From the NCBI GenBank assembly GCA_040767605.1, contig JAXGOI010000001.1, forward strand, positions 744,001 to 808,000: a DNA stretch of 64,000 nucleotides. Reading direction: 5' to 3'. This stretch comes from JAXGOI01 sp040767605. GTDB lineage: Bacteria; Bacillota; Dehalobacteriia; UBA4068. The position numbers and the translations under genes are program-made. Positions 32,417 through 42,708 of the stretch are shown piece by piece. Position 1 is the stretch's first letter; each line of letters begins with the position of its first letter. The notes beneath the pieces are model-generated. The model did not search any database, was not told the origin of the DNA, and saw only the letters and a list, made by a program, of their open reading frames with translations.

Positions 32417-33724
32417 TTAATCATCCTGTATAACTTTTTCTCCCCTTTGCTCTAAAAACCAGGCCCGAGCCGGGGCCAATAAAAACAAAGAGCCGCAAAT
32501 TAAAATTAAATCATGAGGCTCCGCGTATTCTAAAGCCTTTTGGCAAGCCTTAGGGATATTCTCTTCCAATTCCGTTAAAACGCCTAAAGAAGAAAGAATC
32601 TCCCCGGTTTTTTGCCACTTGGCAGACCTTGCCCCGGCCTGAGGGCGGCTGACAACAGCCCGGCTTAAATAGGGGGCCAGATAAGCCAAAGAGGGGGATG
32701 CCGCCTTGTCATCCAGCATACCTAAAATGCCGATAATCCGGCGGCCCTTAATATAGGCGGGCAAAGCCCGGGCAAGGGCCAGCATACCCTCGGGGTTATG
32801 GGCGCCGTCTAAAAGTATTTCGGGCTCACCCGGTAAAAGCTCCATTCTCCCCGGCCAATAAGCCTGAGAAAGCCCGGCCCTTATTTGGCCGGGGGAAGCC
32901 CCGCAAAGCTCCCCGGCTGCCACAGCCAAAGCCCCATTATTTATTTGATGCCGCCCCAATAAAGGAATATATAACTCTTTATAATAGGCGCCTTCTGTTT
33001 TTACATTAAAATACTGGCCTTTTTTATAATCTTCTTTTATTCCGGAAATTTGAATTTGCCTCCCCAGCGCCCAAAGGCCGGCCGCTTTTTTTCGGGCAAT
33101 ATCTTCAATTACTTTTAAGGCAGAACCCTCCGCCCCGGTAATCACAAAACCCTCCGGAGAGATAATCCCCCCCTTAGAGGTTGCTATTTCTTTAATAGTA
33201 TTCCCTAAATAAGCCATATGGTCCATGCCTATATTTGTTATAACAGCCAAATTACCCCCGGCCGCCTTTGTAGAATCCAGCCCTCCCCCCAGCCCGGCCT
33301 CAAGTATGGTTTTTTGGGTTTTTTCTTTAGAGAACCAGCAAAGGGCAAGGGCAGTTTCAAATTCAAATTCTGTAGGAGTTTCAAGGCCGCGGCTTTTCAT
33401 TATTTCAAGGCAATCTTTAATTTCATTTATAATACAGATAAAATCCTCTTTACTTATAAATTCTCCGTTAACTTTAAAGCGCTCCCTGAAAGAATGAAGA
33501 TGAGGAGATGTATAAAGCCCGGTTTTAAAGCCCTGCCTGAGTATAGATTCTAACATAATACTGGTAGAGCCTTTGCCGTTTGTTCCGGCAATATGAATAA
33601 TCTGGCCGATATTTTTTTGAGGATTATTTAAAAGCCCCAGTAATTTTTCTATTCTTTGCAGGCCTAAAATAATTCCGAACTTATTAAGCCCCTCTAAAAA
33701 ATCAAGGCTCTGCCGGTAATCCAT
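32417..33724 (-). CDS. folC: Folylpolyglutamate synthase / dihydrofolate synthase
   Basis: 435 residues. ATP-binding loop GTNGKGSTS (about 46-54), SPHLHSFRERFKVNG, the GGGLDSTKAAGG motif and the C-terminal LDGAHNPEG motif of the Mur-ligase-like fold are present. It adds glutamate residues to folates, retaining them in the cell, and may also make dihydrofolate. It is encoded after valS, the common Firmicutes order valS-folC. Confidence 0.95.
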   Translation of the reverse strand: MDYRQSLDFLEGLNKFGIILGLQRIEKLLGLLNNPQKNIGQIIHIAGTNGKGSTSIMLESILRQGFKTGLYTSPHLHSFRERFKVNGEFISKEDFICIINEIKDCLEIMKSRGLETPTEFEFETALALCWFSKEKTQKTILEAGLGGGLDSTKAAGGNLAVITNIGMDHMAYLGNTIKEIATSKGGIISPEGFVITGAEGSALKVIEDIARKKAAGLWALGRQIQISGIKEDYKKGQYFNVKTEGAYYKELYIPLLGRHQINNGALAVAAGELCGASPGQIRAGLSQAYWPGRMELLPGEPEILLDGAHNPEGMLALARALPAYIKGRRIIGILGMLDDKAASPSLAYLAPYLSRAVVSRPQAGARSAKWQKTGEILSSLGVLTELEENIPKACQKALEYAEPHDLILICGSLFLLAPARAWFLEQRGEKVIQDD

Positions 33725-33845
33725 ATATCCTCCCTTAATGCCGATAATATAAGCCTAATTATCTGCTTTTAAATACCAATAAGGGCAGAATGCAGCTTTT
33801 GCCTTCTCTGCCCCTACCTGTATTTAATAAAATATCCGGCTGGTT

Positions 33846-36512
33846 TTAATTTTTAAAAATCTCTAAACGCTGAGACAGCGCCTGCTTTTTAGATTTATAT
33901 TCTTCTTCTTTGGCTTTTTCTTTTTCTATAACTTCCGCCGGGGCCTTAGCCAAAAAGCCCGGATTATTTAATTTGCCGGAAAGCCTTAAAATTTCCTTTT
34001 CCGCAGTGGCTATTTCTTTTTCCAAGCGGGCAGCCTCTTTTTCTAAATCAATCAGGCCTTTTAAGGGCAGAAGAATATCTACCCCCCTAATATGGGCCGC
34101 AGCGGATTGAGGCGGAGCCTGGCTTTTTGGCGCGCCGATTAGAATATTTTCACATTGGGCCATGGCTTCAATATAAGCCCTGCCCTCCTCTAAAAGGGGA
34201 ACAATTTCATCTGGAGCCAAAAGAATTAAATCCGCCTTTTTGCCGGGGGGTATATTCATCTCCCCCCGAATATTTCGGATGGCCTTAATAATCTCCATAA
34301 TATGCCCCATTTTAGCCCTTTCGGAGGAATAATCCCATTCCTCCCCGCCCTGGGGGTAATTACTTAACATAATGGTTTCCCCCTCATGGGGCAGGGCCTG
34401 CCACAATTCCTCGGTTACAAAAGGAGTAAAGGGGTGGAGCAATTGAAGAATTTCCGTTAAAGCCCGGCATAATACAGTCTGAGCCGTATGCTTTTCTTCC
34501 AGGCTGCCCTTATAAAGCCGGGCTTTTGCCAATTCCACATACCAATCGCAAAATTCATCCCAAATAAAATCATAAAGGCCGCGGGCGGCCTCGCCCAGCT
34601 CATATTTTTCCATATTGGCATTAACACTTTGGGCCGTTTCTTTTAAGCCCTGCAAAAGCCATTTATCCGCCAGATTAAGCTTTAAGGGGCAGGCATTTGG
34701 GGTATAATCCTCTAAATTCATTAAAGTAAAACGGGCGGCATTCCAGATTTTATTAATAAAATTACGGGAGGCCTCTAAACGCTCATGCTGAAAGCGAAGG
34801 TCATTGCCAGGGGTATTGCCGGTAACCAGCATAAAACGCAGGGTATCCGCGCCGTTTTTTTCTATAACCTCCAGAGGGTCTATACCATTGCCCAGAGATT
34901 TAGACATTTTACGCCCCTGCTCATCCCTAACCAAGCCATGAATAAACACATGCTTAAAAGGCTTTTCCCCCATTTGCTCAAGGCCGGAAAATATCATTCT
35001 GGCAACCCAGAAGAAAATAATATCATAAGCGGTTACCAAAACACTTGTGGGGTAAAAAGTTTTAAGAAGGGGGGTGTTTTCAGGCCAGCCTAAAGTTGAA
35101 AAAGGCCACAAAGCGGAGGAAAACCAGGTATCTAAAACATCCTGATCCTGCTCTAAATCTTTGCTGCCGCAGGCGGGGCAGCTTTTGGGGCTTTCTTTTA
35201 CGCAAATTTCCTCTCCGCATTCTCTGCAATACCAAACGGGTATTCTATGGCCCCACCATAATTGGCGGGAAATACACCAATCCCGGATATTTTCCATCCA
35301 GCCTAAATAAATATTGGCAAAACGCTGGGGTATAAAGCGAATATCCCCATTTTCCGCAGCCTCCATGGCAGGGGCGGCTAAAGGCTTCATCTTTACAAAC
35401 CATTGAGGAGAAATTAAAGGCTCCACCACGGTTTTACAGCGATAGCATTCCCCAACGGCATGCTCTATTTCTTTTATTTCTCCTAAAAGGCCTAAGGCAT
35501 TTAAATCTTCCACAACTTTTTCGCGGCATTTTAAGCTATCCATGCCGGAATAAGCGCCGGCCTCCTTTGTCATTTTTCCGTCCTGGCCTATTACATTTAT
35601 TTGGGGCAAATGATGGCGCAGGCCCATTTCAAAATCATTAGGGTCGTGGGAGGGGGTTATTTTAACCGCCCCTGTGCCAAATTCCGGGTCTACATAGGCA
35701 TCGGCAATAATAGGGATTTCCCTGTTTAATAAAGGCAAAATAACCGTTTTGCCTATTTTATCTTTATATCTTTCATCCTCGGGGTGAACCGCCACGGCGG
35801 TATCCCCCAGCATTGTTTCAGGCCTGGTGGTGGCAACAATTATATAGCCGCTGCCATCGGCATAGGGGTAGCGCAGCTCCCATAAATTACCGGCTTTATT
35901 GCTATGCTCCACCTCAATATCGGAAATTGTTGTATGGCAATTACTGCACCAATTTACAATATAGCTGCCCCGGTAAATAAGCCCTTTATTATAGAGGTTT
36001 ACAAAAACCTCATTAACTGCCCGGGAGCAGCCCTCATCCAAAGTAAAACGCTCTTTATCCCAATCGCAGGAGCTCCCTAAAAGCCGCAGCTGCTTGCTGA
36101 TGCGGGCATGGTATTTATCCTTCCATTCCCAGGTTTTTTTTAAAAAGGCCTCTCTGCCAATATCATATTTGCTTAGGCCTTCCTCAGCCAGGCTTTCCTC
36201 CACCTTGGCCTGGGTGGCAATACCGGCATGGTCCGTCCCGGGCAGCCATAAAGTGCGCCTGCCCTGCATACGCCGCCAACGGGTTAAAATATCCTGAATG
36301 GTATTATCCAGGGCATGCCCCATATGAAGCTGCCCCGTAACATTAGGCGGGGGCATTACAATAGAAAAGGGCTCCCCCTTTGGGTTTATTTCGCTGCTGA
36401 AAAAGCCCCCCTTCTCCCAAAAATCATACCACTTGCCTTCAACCTCATTAGGCTGATAAACCGTGGAAAGCCGGTAAAGGGCTGTGTTTTGATTATTCGT
36501 ACCGCTGGGCAT
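33846..36512 (-). CDS. valS: Valyl-tRNA synthetase
   Basis: 888 residues, full length class I synthetase. The HIGH-type motif is in NVTGQLHMGHAL (about 54-65), the editing domain spans about 200-340, KMSKS is intact (GRKMSKSLGNG, about 528-538), and a C-terminal coiled coil (about 820-888, Glu/Lys-rich) binds tRNA. A four-Cys zinc-type knuckle (CRECGEEI and CPACGSKD) interrupts the catalytic domain. It charges tRNA-Val. I looked for a T-box leader in the 200 bases upstream and found none. Confidence 0.97.
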   Translation of the reverse strand: MPSGTNNQNTALYRLSTVYQPNEVEGKWYDFWEKGGFFSSEINPKGEPFSIVMPPPNVTGQLHMGHALDNTIQDILTRWRRMQGRRTLWLPGTDHAGIATQAKVEESLAEEGLSKYDIGREAFLKKTWEWKDKYHARISKQLRLLGSSCDWDKERFTLDEGCSRAVNEVFVNLYNKGLIYRGSYIVNWCSNCHTTISDIEVEHSNKAGNLWELRYPYADGSGYIIVATTRPETMLGDTAVAVHPEDERYKDKIGKTVILPLLNREIPIIADAYVDPEFGTGAVKITPSHDPNDFEMGLRHHLPQINVIGQDGKMTKEAGAYSGMDSLKCREKVVEDLNALGLLGEIKEIEHAVGECYRCKTVVEPLISPQWFVKMKPLAAPAMEAAENGDIRFIPQRFANIYLGWMENIRDWCISRQLWWGHRIPVWYCRECGEEICVKESPKSCPACGSKDLEQDQDVLDTWFSSALWPFSTLGWPENTPLLKTFYPTSVLVTAYDIIFFWVARMIFSGLEQMGEKPFKHVFIHGLVRDEQGRKMSKSLGNGIDPLEVIEKNGADTLRFMLVTGNTPGNDLRFQHERLEASRNFINKIWNAARFTLMNLEDYTPNACPLKLNLADKWLLQGLKETAQSVNANMEKYELGEAARGLYDFIWDEFCDWYVELAKARLYKGSLEEKHTAQTVLCRALTEILQLLHPFTPFVTEELWQALPHEGETIMLSNYPQGGEEWDYSSERAKMGHIMEIIKAIRNIRGEMNIPPGKKADLILLAPDEIVPLLEEGRAYIEAMAQCENILIGAPKSQAPPQSAAAHIRGVDILLPLKGLIDLEKEAARLEKEIATAEKEILRLSGKLNNPGFLAKAPAEVIEKEKAKEEEYKSKKQALSQRLEIFKN

Positions 36513-36718
36513 AAGCTACCTCTTTTCATTTCCATAATTATAGTGGCAATATTTTAAAGCAAGCTAAAACGGCTTGTCCGTACTTATTTTAATTATAAAT
36601 CCCTAAATTTAAGAGCTTACGCTTAATTTAAGCCTTAGGGGCGTATTAATAACCCCAAAGATTAAATGTTCCACCAAAGCCCCGAATTTCCTCCCTATTT
36701 GGGGAATAATAGCCTAAT

Positions 36719-37096
36719 TTATTGGGGAGTATCCCCTTTAGCCTTGGCCAGGCGTAAATTCAGGCCAAAAATTCCCCCCAGGGCCCCTGCCGGCAAAGAA
36801 TAAGCCAGGCTGAGAATAATTGCCTCCGCCGCTAAAAGCCGGGGCAAAAACCAAAGCAGGCAAATTATTTTTAAGGCCCATAAAATAAAGGCAGAAAGAG
36901 CGCCATCCCGCCAGGGGCGGCTTGGGCTATGCCACCCGGCAAAAATTCCGGCAATTGCCGGTAAAGACCAGGCCCAAAAAGAGAATAAACCGGCAAAGGG
37001 TAAAGCCTCATTTGTCAAAGAGCCTGCCAAATACCCTATAAGGGCAATAAAACCCGTCAAAATAAGGGCCGCTTTTAAACCCTTATAAACTCCCAT
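36719..37096 (-). CDS. Small integral membrane protein, TIGR04086-like
   Basis: 125 residues with four membrane helices (about 7-27, 34-54, 65-88 and 92-112) and a short charged C-terminus. Size and topology resemble the YrzE/TIGR04086 family of Firmicutes membrane proteins of unknown function. It stands alone between engB and valS on the same strand. I cannot assign a role. Confidence 0.6.
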   Translation of the reverse strand: MGVYKGLKAALILTGFIALIGYLAGSLTNEALPFAGLFSFWAWSLPAIAGIFAGWHSPSRPWRDGALSAFILWALKIICLLWFLPRLLAAEAIILSLAYSLPAGALGGIFGLNLRLAKAKGDTPQ

Positions 37097-37232
37097 AATA
37101 GCACCTCAAAACAGTTTATTCTCCCTCAATTTATGCCTATACCTCTTATTTTATGCAAAAGATAATTTGTTTTTTTATAAGCAGCGGGAATAAAAGAGCA
37201 GCGGCAAAAGCCGCTGCTGATTTAATTTCTTT

Positions 37233-37844
37233 TTATTCAGGCGCTAAAAAATCTTTAATCAGGGCCAGTGCCTCTTCCCTGCCCTCCCTTGTAACGGCAG
37301 AGAAGGGGATAATCTCATCCCGGCTTATGCCAAGTTCCTCCCCGAGGGTTTGCAAATGTTTTGCTCTTGCCCCCCGGGAAATTTTATCGGCCTTGGCGGC
37401 AATAACTTTTAAGGGGTAGCCCTCCCCCCGTAAAATATCAAACATGGCAAAATCTTCTTTAGAGGGGGCATGGCGAATATCCATCAGCTGAAAGCAAAAT
37501 TTATCCTCCGGCCGCTCCGCCAGAAAAACCTCGATTATTTCCAGCCAGGCCGCCCTTTCTTTTTTTGAGACCTTGGCATAGCCATAGCCGGGTAAATCTA
37601 CCATATGCCAGCTTAAACCCAATTCATCTTTAGTTTTAGCCTCTACTAAATAAAAGTTTAAAAGCCTTGTTTTGCCGGGGGCGGAAGATGTTCTCGCCAA
37701 GGCTTTGCGGTTTATTAAAGTATTTATAAAAGAAGATTTACCAGCATTGGAGCGGCCGAATAAAGCTATTTGCTTTAATAATTCAGGGGGGTATTGGCTT
37801 TTATTTACCGCACTGGCTGCCAGTGAAGCATTAATTATTTTCAA
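37233..37844 (-). CDS. engB: Ribosome biogenesis GTPase EngB (YsxC/YihA)
   Basis: About 203 residues. TTG 37844 has AGGAGG 7 bases upstream; a longer frame starting at 37895 would overlap lon and lacks a site. The P-loop is GRSNAGKSS, with the G3 segment DLPGYGYAKV and a G4-type AAKADKIS. EngB is needed for late 50S assembly. It directly follows lon (41 bases), as in Bacillus. Confidence 0.95.
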   Translation of the reverse strand: MKIINASLAASAVNKSQYPPELLKQIALFGRSNAGKSSFINTLINRKALARTSSAPGKTRLLNFYLVEAKTKDELGLSWHMVDLPGYGYAKVSKKERAAWLEIIEVFLAERPEDKFCFQLMDIRHAPSKEDFAMFDILRGEGYPLKVIAAKADKISRGARAKHLQTLGEELGISRDEIIPFSAVTREGREEALALIKDFLAPE

Positions 37845-37885
37845 AACTTTACCTCCTGCCCCAAAAATAAGCTTATCGCGTTTTT

Positions 37886-40468
37886 TTATTCGCAAATTTT
37901 CTCTGTTTTGGCTTCGGGCTTGGCTTTCTTTTTGCCTTTGCCGGGGGCTTTTAAATCCGCCCCTTTATTTTGAGAAGGTAAAAGCGCCAGCTTAAGAACC
38001 TCCTCCATAGAGGAAACAAAATGGAATTTTATTTTCTTTAAAACATCCGCCGGCAATTCTTCTAAATCTTTCTCATTATCTCTGGGAAGGATAATTTCCA
38101 GGCAATCCCCCCGGTAGGCGGCTAAAACCTTTTCTTTTATGCCTCCCACCGGCAAAACTCTGCCCCTTAGGGTAACCTCTCCCGTCATGGCTAAATCCGC
38201 CCGGATTGGCCTTGCCGTAAGCTGGGAGGCTATTGCCGTCGCCATAGTAATCCCCGCGGAGGGCCCGTCTTTAGGGATAGCCCCTTCCGGAACATGGATA
38301 TGAAAATCTGTATTTTCCTCAATATTATCTGCAATGCCCAGCTCTTTACTGATGGAGCGAATATAGGTAAAGCCGGCCTGAACACTTTCTTTCATAACAT
38401 CCCCCAGCTGGCCGGTAATGGTTATTTTGCCTTTGCCGGGTAAGGTTTGCACCTCAATTAAAAGCAGCTCTCCTCCAACTTCCGTCCAGGCCAGCCCTGT
38501 TGCTACCCCAATTTGGTTTTCTTCCAGCCTTTTGCTGCTCCGGTATTTTATTTGGCCTAAATAATATTTTAATTTTTCCGGGGTAACTATAAAGGGAGGC
38601 TTCTCCCCTGCCACTAAATCCCGGCCGGCCCTGCGGCAGATTTTTGCAATTCTTCTTTCCAGCTCCCGAACTCCCGCCTCCCTTGTATAAGAAAGTATGG
38701 TTTCTCTTATGGCCTCCGGGGTAATTTGTAATTGGGCACTTTTCAGGCCATGCTCTTTAAGCTGCTTGGGCACTAAATGCCTAATGGCTATTTGCAGCTT
38801 TTCTTCTTCCGTATAGCTGCTTATATTAATAATCTCCATTCTGTCTAAAAGAGGGCGGGGAATATCATATATTATATTAGCCGTTGTAATAAACATAACT
38901 TTGGAAAGATCAAAGGGGGCCTCAATATAATGATCACTAAAGGTATTATTCTGCTCCGGATCCAATGCCTCCAAAAGAGCGCTGGCGGGGTCTCCCCTAA
39001 AATCGCTGCTGAGCTTATCTATTTCATCTAAAAGGAATAAGGGGTTTGCGGTGCCGGCCTGCTTAATATTTTGAATTATCCTCCCGGGCATTGAGCCGAT
39101 ATAGGTACGGCGATGGCCTCTGATTTCCGCCTCATCCCTAACCCCCCCTAAAGACATGCGCACAAATTTGCGCCCCAAAGCCCGGGCAATAGAGCGGGCT
39201 AAAGAGGTTTTACCCACCCCCGGGGGGCCTACAAAGCAAAGAATAGGCCCTTTTAAGCCTTTAGTCAGCTTGCAGCTGGCTAAATATTCAATTATCCTTT
39301 CTTTAGCCTTAGTCAGCCCATAATGGTCCTCGTCTAAAATCGCCTCGGCCCGGGCTATATTTAATCTGTCCCGGGTTTTTTTATTCCAGGGCAAAGCCAG
39401 TATCCAATCTATATAATTTCTAACCACCATGGCTTCGGCCACCATAGGGGGCATTTTCTCCAGCCTCTCCAGCTCTTTATTTACTCTATCCAGAGTTTCT
39501 TTAGGCAAATTGGCCTGCTGGATTTTAACTTTAAGCTCTTCAACCTCGGCAGTTCTGTCGTCCTTATCTCCCAATTCCTTTTGAATAGCCTTAATTTGCT
39601 CCCGCAAATAATACTCTTTTTGGCTTTTCTCCATTTGCTGGCGAACCCGACTGGCAATTCTGCGGTCCAACTCTAAAATTTCCATTTCCGTATTTATTAA
39701 ATCAATCAGCAGGGTAATCCTTTTATTAACAGAAAGCTCCTCCAAAACGGCCTGACGGTCACTAAGCTTAAGCGTTAAGGAGGCGGCAATTAAATCCGCG
39801 TAGCGATTAGGCTCTTCGATGGTAGAAAGATTAATTAAAACCTCGGGGGAAATTTTTTTGCTGCTTTTGGCATATTCTTCAAAGCGGCTGCCTAAAACCC
39901 TCATTAAGGCATTAATTTCTTTATCGCCGGCGGTATAATATTCCCGCCCCTCTGTAATATCGGCAATAATATAGGGCTCGTACTGCTTATAGCTTTGCAG
40001 CTCCCCCCGGTAAAGCCCTTCCGCTAAAATACGAATGGTGCCCCCCGGCATTTTAATAAGCTGGCGCACATAAACAACTGTACCGATATTATATATATCA
40101 TCCAAATCGGGCTCATCAATTTGAGGGTCTTTTTGCATGGCAAGGAAAAGCAAAGGCTCGCTTTCCTTCATTGCCTCCTCAATGGCATTTATAGAGCGCT
40201 CCCGCCCCACATCCAAATGAACCATCATATAGGGGTAAACCATCATGCCCCTTAAGGGCAGCATAGGCAGGGTAATTTGCCTGGCCTCATCCTTGGGGCT
40301 TATTTCCTCATATGTATCGGTGTTTTTATCGGCCTTTTCGGCCTTATCGGCATTTTCAAGGGTTTTCCCCCGGGGGACTGTTTTAAAAGTATCCTGAGGC
40401 AAATTAGACTCCGCCTCGGCGGTTTTTCCCCTCTTCCCTTTTATTTTGCCGTATTCATCCTTTGTCAT
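37886..40468 (-). CDS. lon: ATP-dependent protease Lon (LonA)
   Basis: About 860 residues. ATG 40468 has GGAGGGA upstream. The first 75 residues are a charged low-complexity leader, not usual in LonA; then come the substrate-binding LAN domain (LPMLPLRGMMVYPYM onward, about 76-290), the AAA+ domain (Walker A GPPGVGKTSLA; LFLLDEIDKL) and the protease domain with Ser in PKDGPSAGITMA and Lys in GGIKEKVLAA. It degrades misfolded and regulatory proteins in the cytoplasm. It is followed by engB and preceded by clpX on the same strand; lonB, which sits here in Bacillus, is absent. Confidence 0.96.
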   Translation of the reverse strand: MTKDEYGKIKGKRGKTAEAESNLPQDTFKTVPRGKTLENADKAEKADKNTDTYEEISPKDEARQITLPMLPLRGMMVYPYMMVHLDVGRERSINAIEEAMKESEPLLFLAMQKDPQIDEPDLDDIYNIGTVVYVRQLIKMPGGTIRILAEGLYRGELQSYKQYEPYIIADITEGREYYTAGDKEINALMRVLGSRFEEYAKSSKKISPEVLINLSTIEEPNRYADLIAASLTLKLSDRQAVLEELSVNKRITLLIDLINTEMEILELDRRIASRVRQQMEKSQKEYYLREQIKAIQKELGDKDDRTAEVEELKVKIQQANLPKETLDRVNKELERLEKMPPMVAEAMVVRNYIDWILALPWNKKTRDRLNIARAEAILDEDHYGLTKAKERIIEYLASCKLTKGLKGPILCFVGPPGVGKTSLARSIARALGRKFVRMSLGGVRDEAEIRGHRRTYIGSMPGRIIQNIKQAGTANPLFLLDEIDKLSSDFRGDPASALLEALDPEQNNTFSDHYIEAPFDLSKVMFITTANIIYDIPRPLLDRMEIINISSYTEEEKLQIAIRHLVPKQLKEHGLKSAQLQITPEAIRETILSYTREAGVRELERRIAKICRRAGRDLVAGEKPPFIVTPEKLKYYLGQIKYRSSKRLEENQIGVATGLAWTEVGGELLLIEVQTLPGKGKITITGQLGDVMKESVQAGFTYIRSISKELGIADNIEENTDFHIHVPEGAIPKDGPSAGITMATAIASQLTARPIRADLAMTGEVTLRGRVLPVGGIKEKVLAAYRGDCLEIILPRDNEKDLEELPADVLKKIKFHFVSSMEEVLKLALLPSQNKGADLKAPGKGKKKAKPEAKTEKICE

Positions 40469-40712
40469 GTTCCCTCCTGTTTTACATTTACAATAATTAC
40501 GAATATATTTTACCATAAACTAAACTTTATGCAAAGCTCCAACTCTTGCCAAAGGGGTTTTTGCTTTTTAAAATACCTTTTAGATAAAGGCTGTTTGGGC
40601 CTTTCTCTGTTTACTTACTATATTATTGAGGAAACAATTAAAAGTTCCCACCCTAATATAAAGCCAAAAAGAAAAGCCGGGCGCCGTAACCGGCCCCGGC
40701 CTCTGCTTATTT

Positions 40713-41972
40713 TCAGGCAGTTTCATCATGGGCTTTTTTGCCTATCCCCGAGGATAAAAGCAGGGGTTTTTCTTTTTTCTCCACTACCTCTTTAGTAACT
40801 ATGCATTTATAAACCTGAGGCTGGGAGGGAATATCAAACATTACATCCAGCATTAAGCTTTCTAAAATAGCCCGCAAGCCTCTGGCCCCGGTATTTCTGG
40901 CAATAGCCTCCCTGGCAATGGCCTCCAAAGCGTCTTCTTTAAATTCTAAAGCAACATTATCCATTTCCAATAATTTGCTGTATTGCTTAATAAGAGCATT
41001 CTTAGGCTCGGTAAGGATTCTGACTAAATCCTCCTCGCTTAAGGCATCCAAAGTTACAATAATAGGCAGCCTCCCTACAAATTCCGGGATAAGGCCGAAT
41101 TTAAGCAAATCCTCCGGGAGAATTTTACTTAAAATATTATCTTTTAAGGCGCTTTTTTTACTTTTAATCTCAGAGCCGAAACCCATGGTATTTTTACCCA
41201 AGCGGTTTTGAATTATATTTTCGATACCGCCGAAAGCCCCGCCGCAGATAAAAAGAATATTTGTGGTATCCAGCTGGATAAACTCCTGATGAGGATGCTT
41301 GCGCCCCCCTTGGGGAGGTACGCTTGCAACGGTGCCCTCAAGAATTTTTAATAAGGTCTGCTGCACGCCTTCGCCGGAAACATCCCGGGTAATAGAGGGG
41401 TTTTCCGACTTTCTGGCGATTTTATCTATTTCATCTATATAGATTATGCCTCTTTCGGCCCGCTCTATATCAAAATCGGCGGCCTGAATAAGCTTGAGCA
41501 GAATATTTTCAACATCCTCCCCAACATATCCGGCCTCTGTTAAAGAGGTGGCATCGGCAACGGCAAAAGGCACATTAATAACCTTGGCCAGAGTTTCCGC
41601 CAAAAGGGTTTTGCCGCAGCCTGTGGGCCCCAGCATAACAATATTGCTCTTTTGCAATTCCACCTCTCCGGTATTTTCATAGGCTATACGCTTATAATGA
41701 TTATAAACGGCAACCGCCAAAGAGCGCTTGGCCCCTTCCTGGCTTATTACATATTGGTCAAGAATATCCTTAATTTCCTGCGGTTTGGGTAATTCGGCCT
41801 TTTCTTCCTCATTATTGATTTGCGTATCATCATCAATTATTTCATTGCAAAGATCCACACACTCATTGCATATATAGGCCCCGGGGCCTGCAATAAGCCT
41901 TCTGACCTGGCTTTGGGTTTTACCGCAAAAAGAGCATTTTGGGGTTGTTTTTTCATCAACGGTTTTGCTCAT
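40713..41972 (-). CDS. clpX: ClpX, ATPase subunit of the ClpXP protease
   Basis: 419 residues. N-terminal zinc-binding domain with Cys13, Cys16, Cys35 and Cys38; AAA+ domain with Walker A GPTGCGKTLLAE and Walker B IIYIDEIDKIA; the ClpP-contacting loop is IGF-like within LGKNTMGFGSEI. It unfolds substrates and feeds them to ClpP, whose gene is 4 bases upstream. Together with tig and lon it forms a protein quality-control group. Confidence 0.97.
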   Translation of the reverse strand: MSKTVDEKTTPKCSFCGKTQSQVRRLIAGPGAYICNECVDLCNEIIDDDTQINNEEEKAELPKPQEIKDILDQYVISQEGAKRSLAVAVYNHYKRIAYENTGEVELQKSNIVMLGPTGCGKTLLAETLAKVINVPFAVADATSLTEAGYVGEDVENILLKLIQAADFDIERAERGIIYIDEIDKIARKSENPSITRDVSGEGVQQTLLKILEGTVASVPPQGGRKHPHQEFIQLDTTNILFICGGAFGGIENIIQNRLGKNTMGFGSEIKSKKSALKDNILSKILPEDLLKFGLIPEFVGRLPIIVTLDALSEEDLVRILTEPKNALIKQYSKLLEMDNVALEFKEDALEAIAREAIARNTGARGLRAILESLMLDVMFDIPSQPQVYKCIVTKEVVEKKEKPLLLSSGIGKKAHDETA

Positions 41973-41976
41973 TTAC

Positions 41977-42579
41977 TCACCTCTGTTTCTCTTCCCTGCG
42001 ATGGGCTAAAACCCTGTCTACCAGCCCATACTCCTTAGCTTCTTCTGCACTCATAAAGAAATCCCTATCGGTGTCTTTGGCAATCTTTTCTAAAGGCTGG
42101 CCGGTGCGGGCAGATAAGATTTTATTGATTTCATCCCTGGTACGGATAATTCTTTTGGCATGAATTTCAATATCCGAGGCCTGGCCTTGGGCCCCGCCCA
42201 TAGGCTGATGTATCATAATTTCGCTGTTTGGGAGGGCAAGCCTTTTACCCTCTGTTCCCGCCGCCAGCAGAAATGCCCCCATACTCGCCGCCATACCAAG
42301 GCAAATAGTAGATACATCACAGCAAATATACTGCATGGTATCATAAATTGCCATGCCTGCCGTTACGGAGCCCCCCGGGCTGTTAATATAAACACGAATA
42401 TCCTTATCCGGGTCTTCCGCTTCTAAAAAAAGCATTTGGGCAATTACCAGGTTGGCAACGGTATCATCAATTGCCGTACCTAAAAAGATTACCCTGTCTT
42501 TAAGCAGGCGGGAATAAATATCATAGGAGCGCTCGCCCCTGTTAGTTTGCTCTATAACCATTGGTACTAGCATACCCAT
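41977..42579 (-). CDS. clpP: ClpP protease subunit
   Basis: 200 residues. Catalytic Ser in GMAASMGAFLL, His in IMIHQPMGG and Asp in the RDTDRDFFMSAEEA-type segment (KDTDRDFFMS). AAGGGGG lies 8 bases before the ATG. It assembles as a tetradecamer with ClpX or other ATPases. It lies between tig and clpX, with only 4 bases to clpX. Confidence 0.97.
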   Translation of the reverse strand: MGMLVPMVIEQTNRGERSYDIYSRLLKDRVIFLGTAIDDTVANLVIAQMLFLEAEDPDKDIRVYINSPGGSVTAGMAIYDTMQYICCDVSTICLGMAASMGAFLLAAGTEGKRLALPNSEIMIHQPMGGAQGQASDIEIHAKRIIRTRDEINKILSARTGQPLEKIAKDTDRDFFMSAEEAKEYGLVDRVLAHRREEKQR

Positions 42580-42637
42580 AATTTAAGCCCCCTTTTGCTA
42601 CAAAATTTATACCCATACTTCAGGCTAAATATACACG

Positions 42638-42676
42638 ATTTTTTCAGCTTATTTTTTCAGCTTATTTTTTAGCCTG
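42638..42676. repeat. 13-bp direct repeats between clpP and tig
   Basis: ATTTTTTCAGCTT at 42638 and 42651 and a diverged third copy at 42664 (ATTTTTTAGCCTG). T-rich and short; probably replication slippage in a spacer. Confidence 0.6.
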
Positions 42677-42708
42677 TTTTTTTAGGGTTTTTTGTATTTT
42701 TAAGCCGC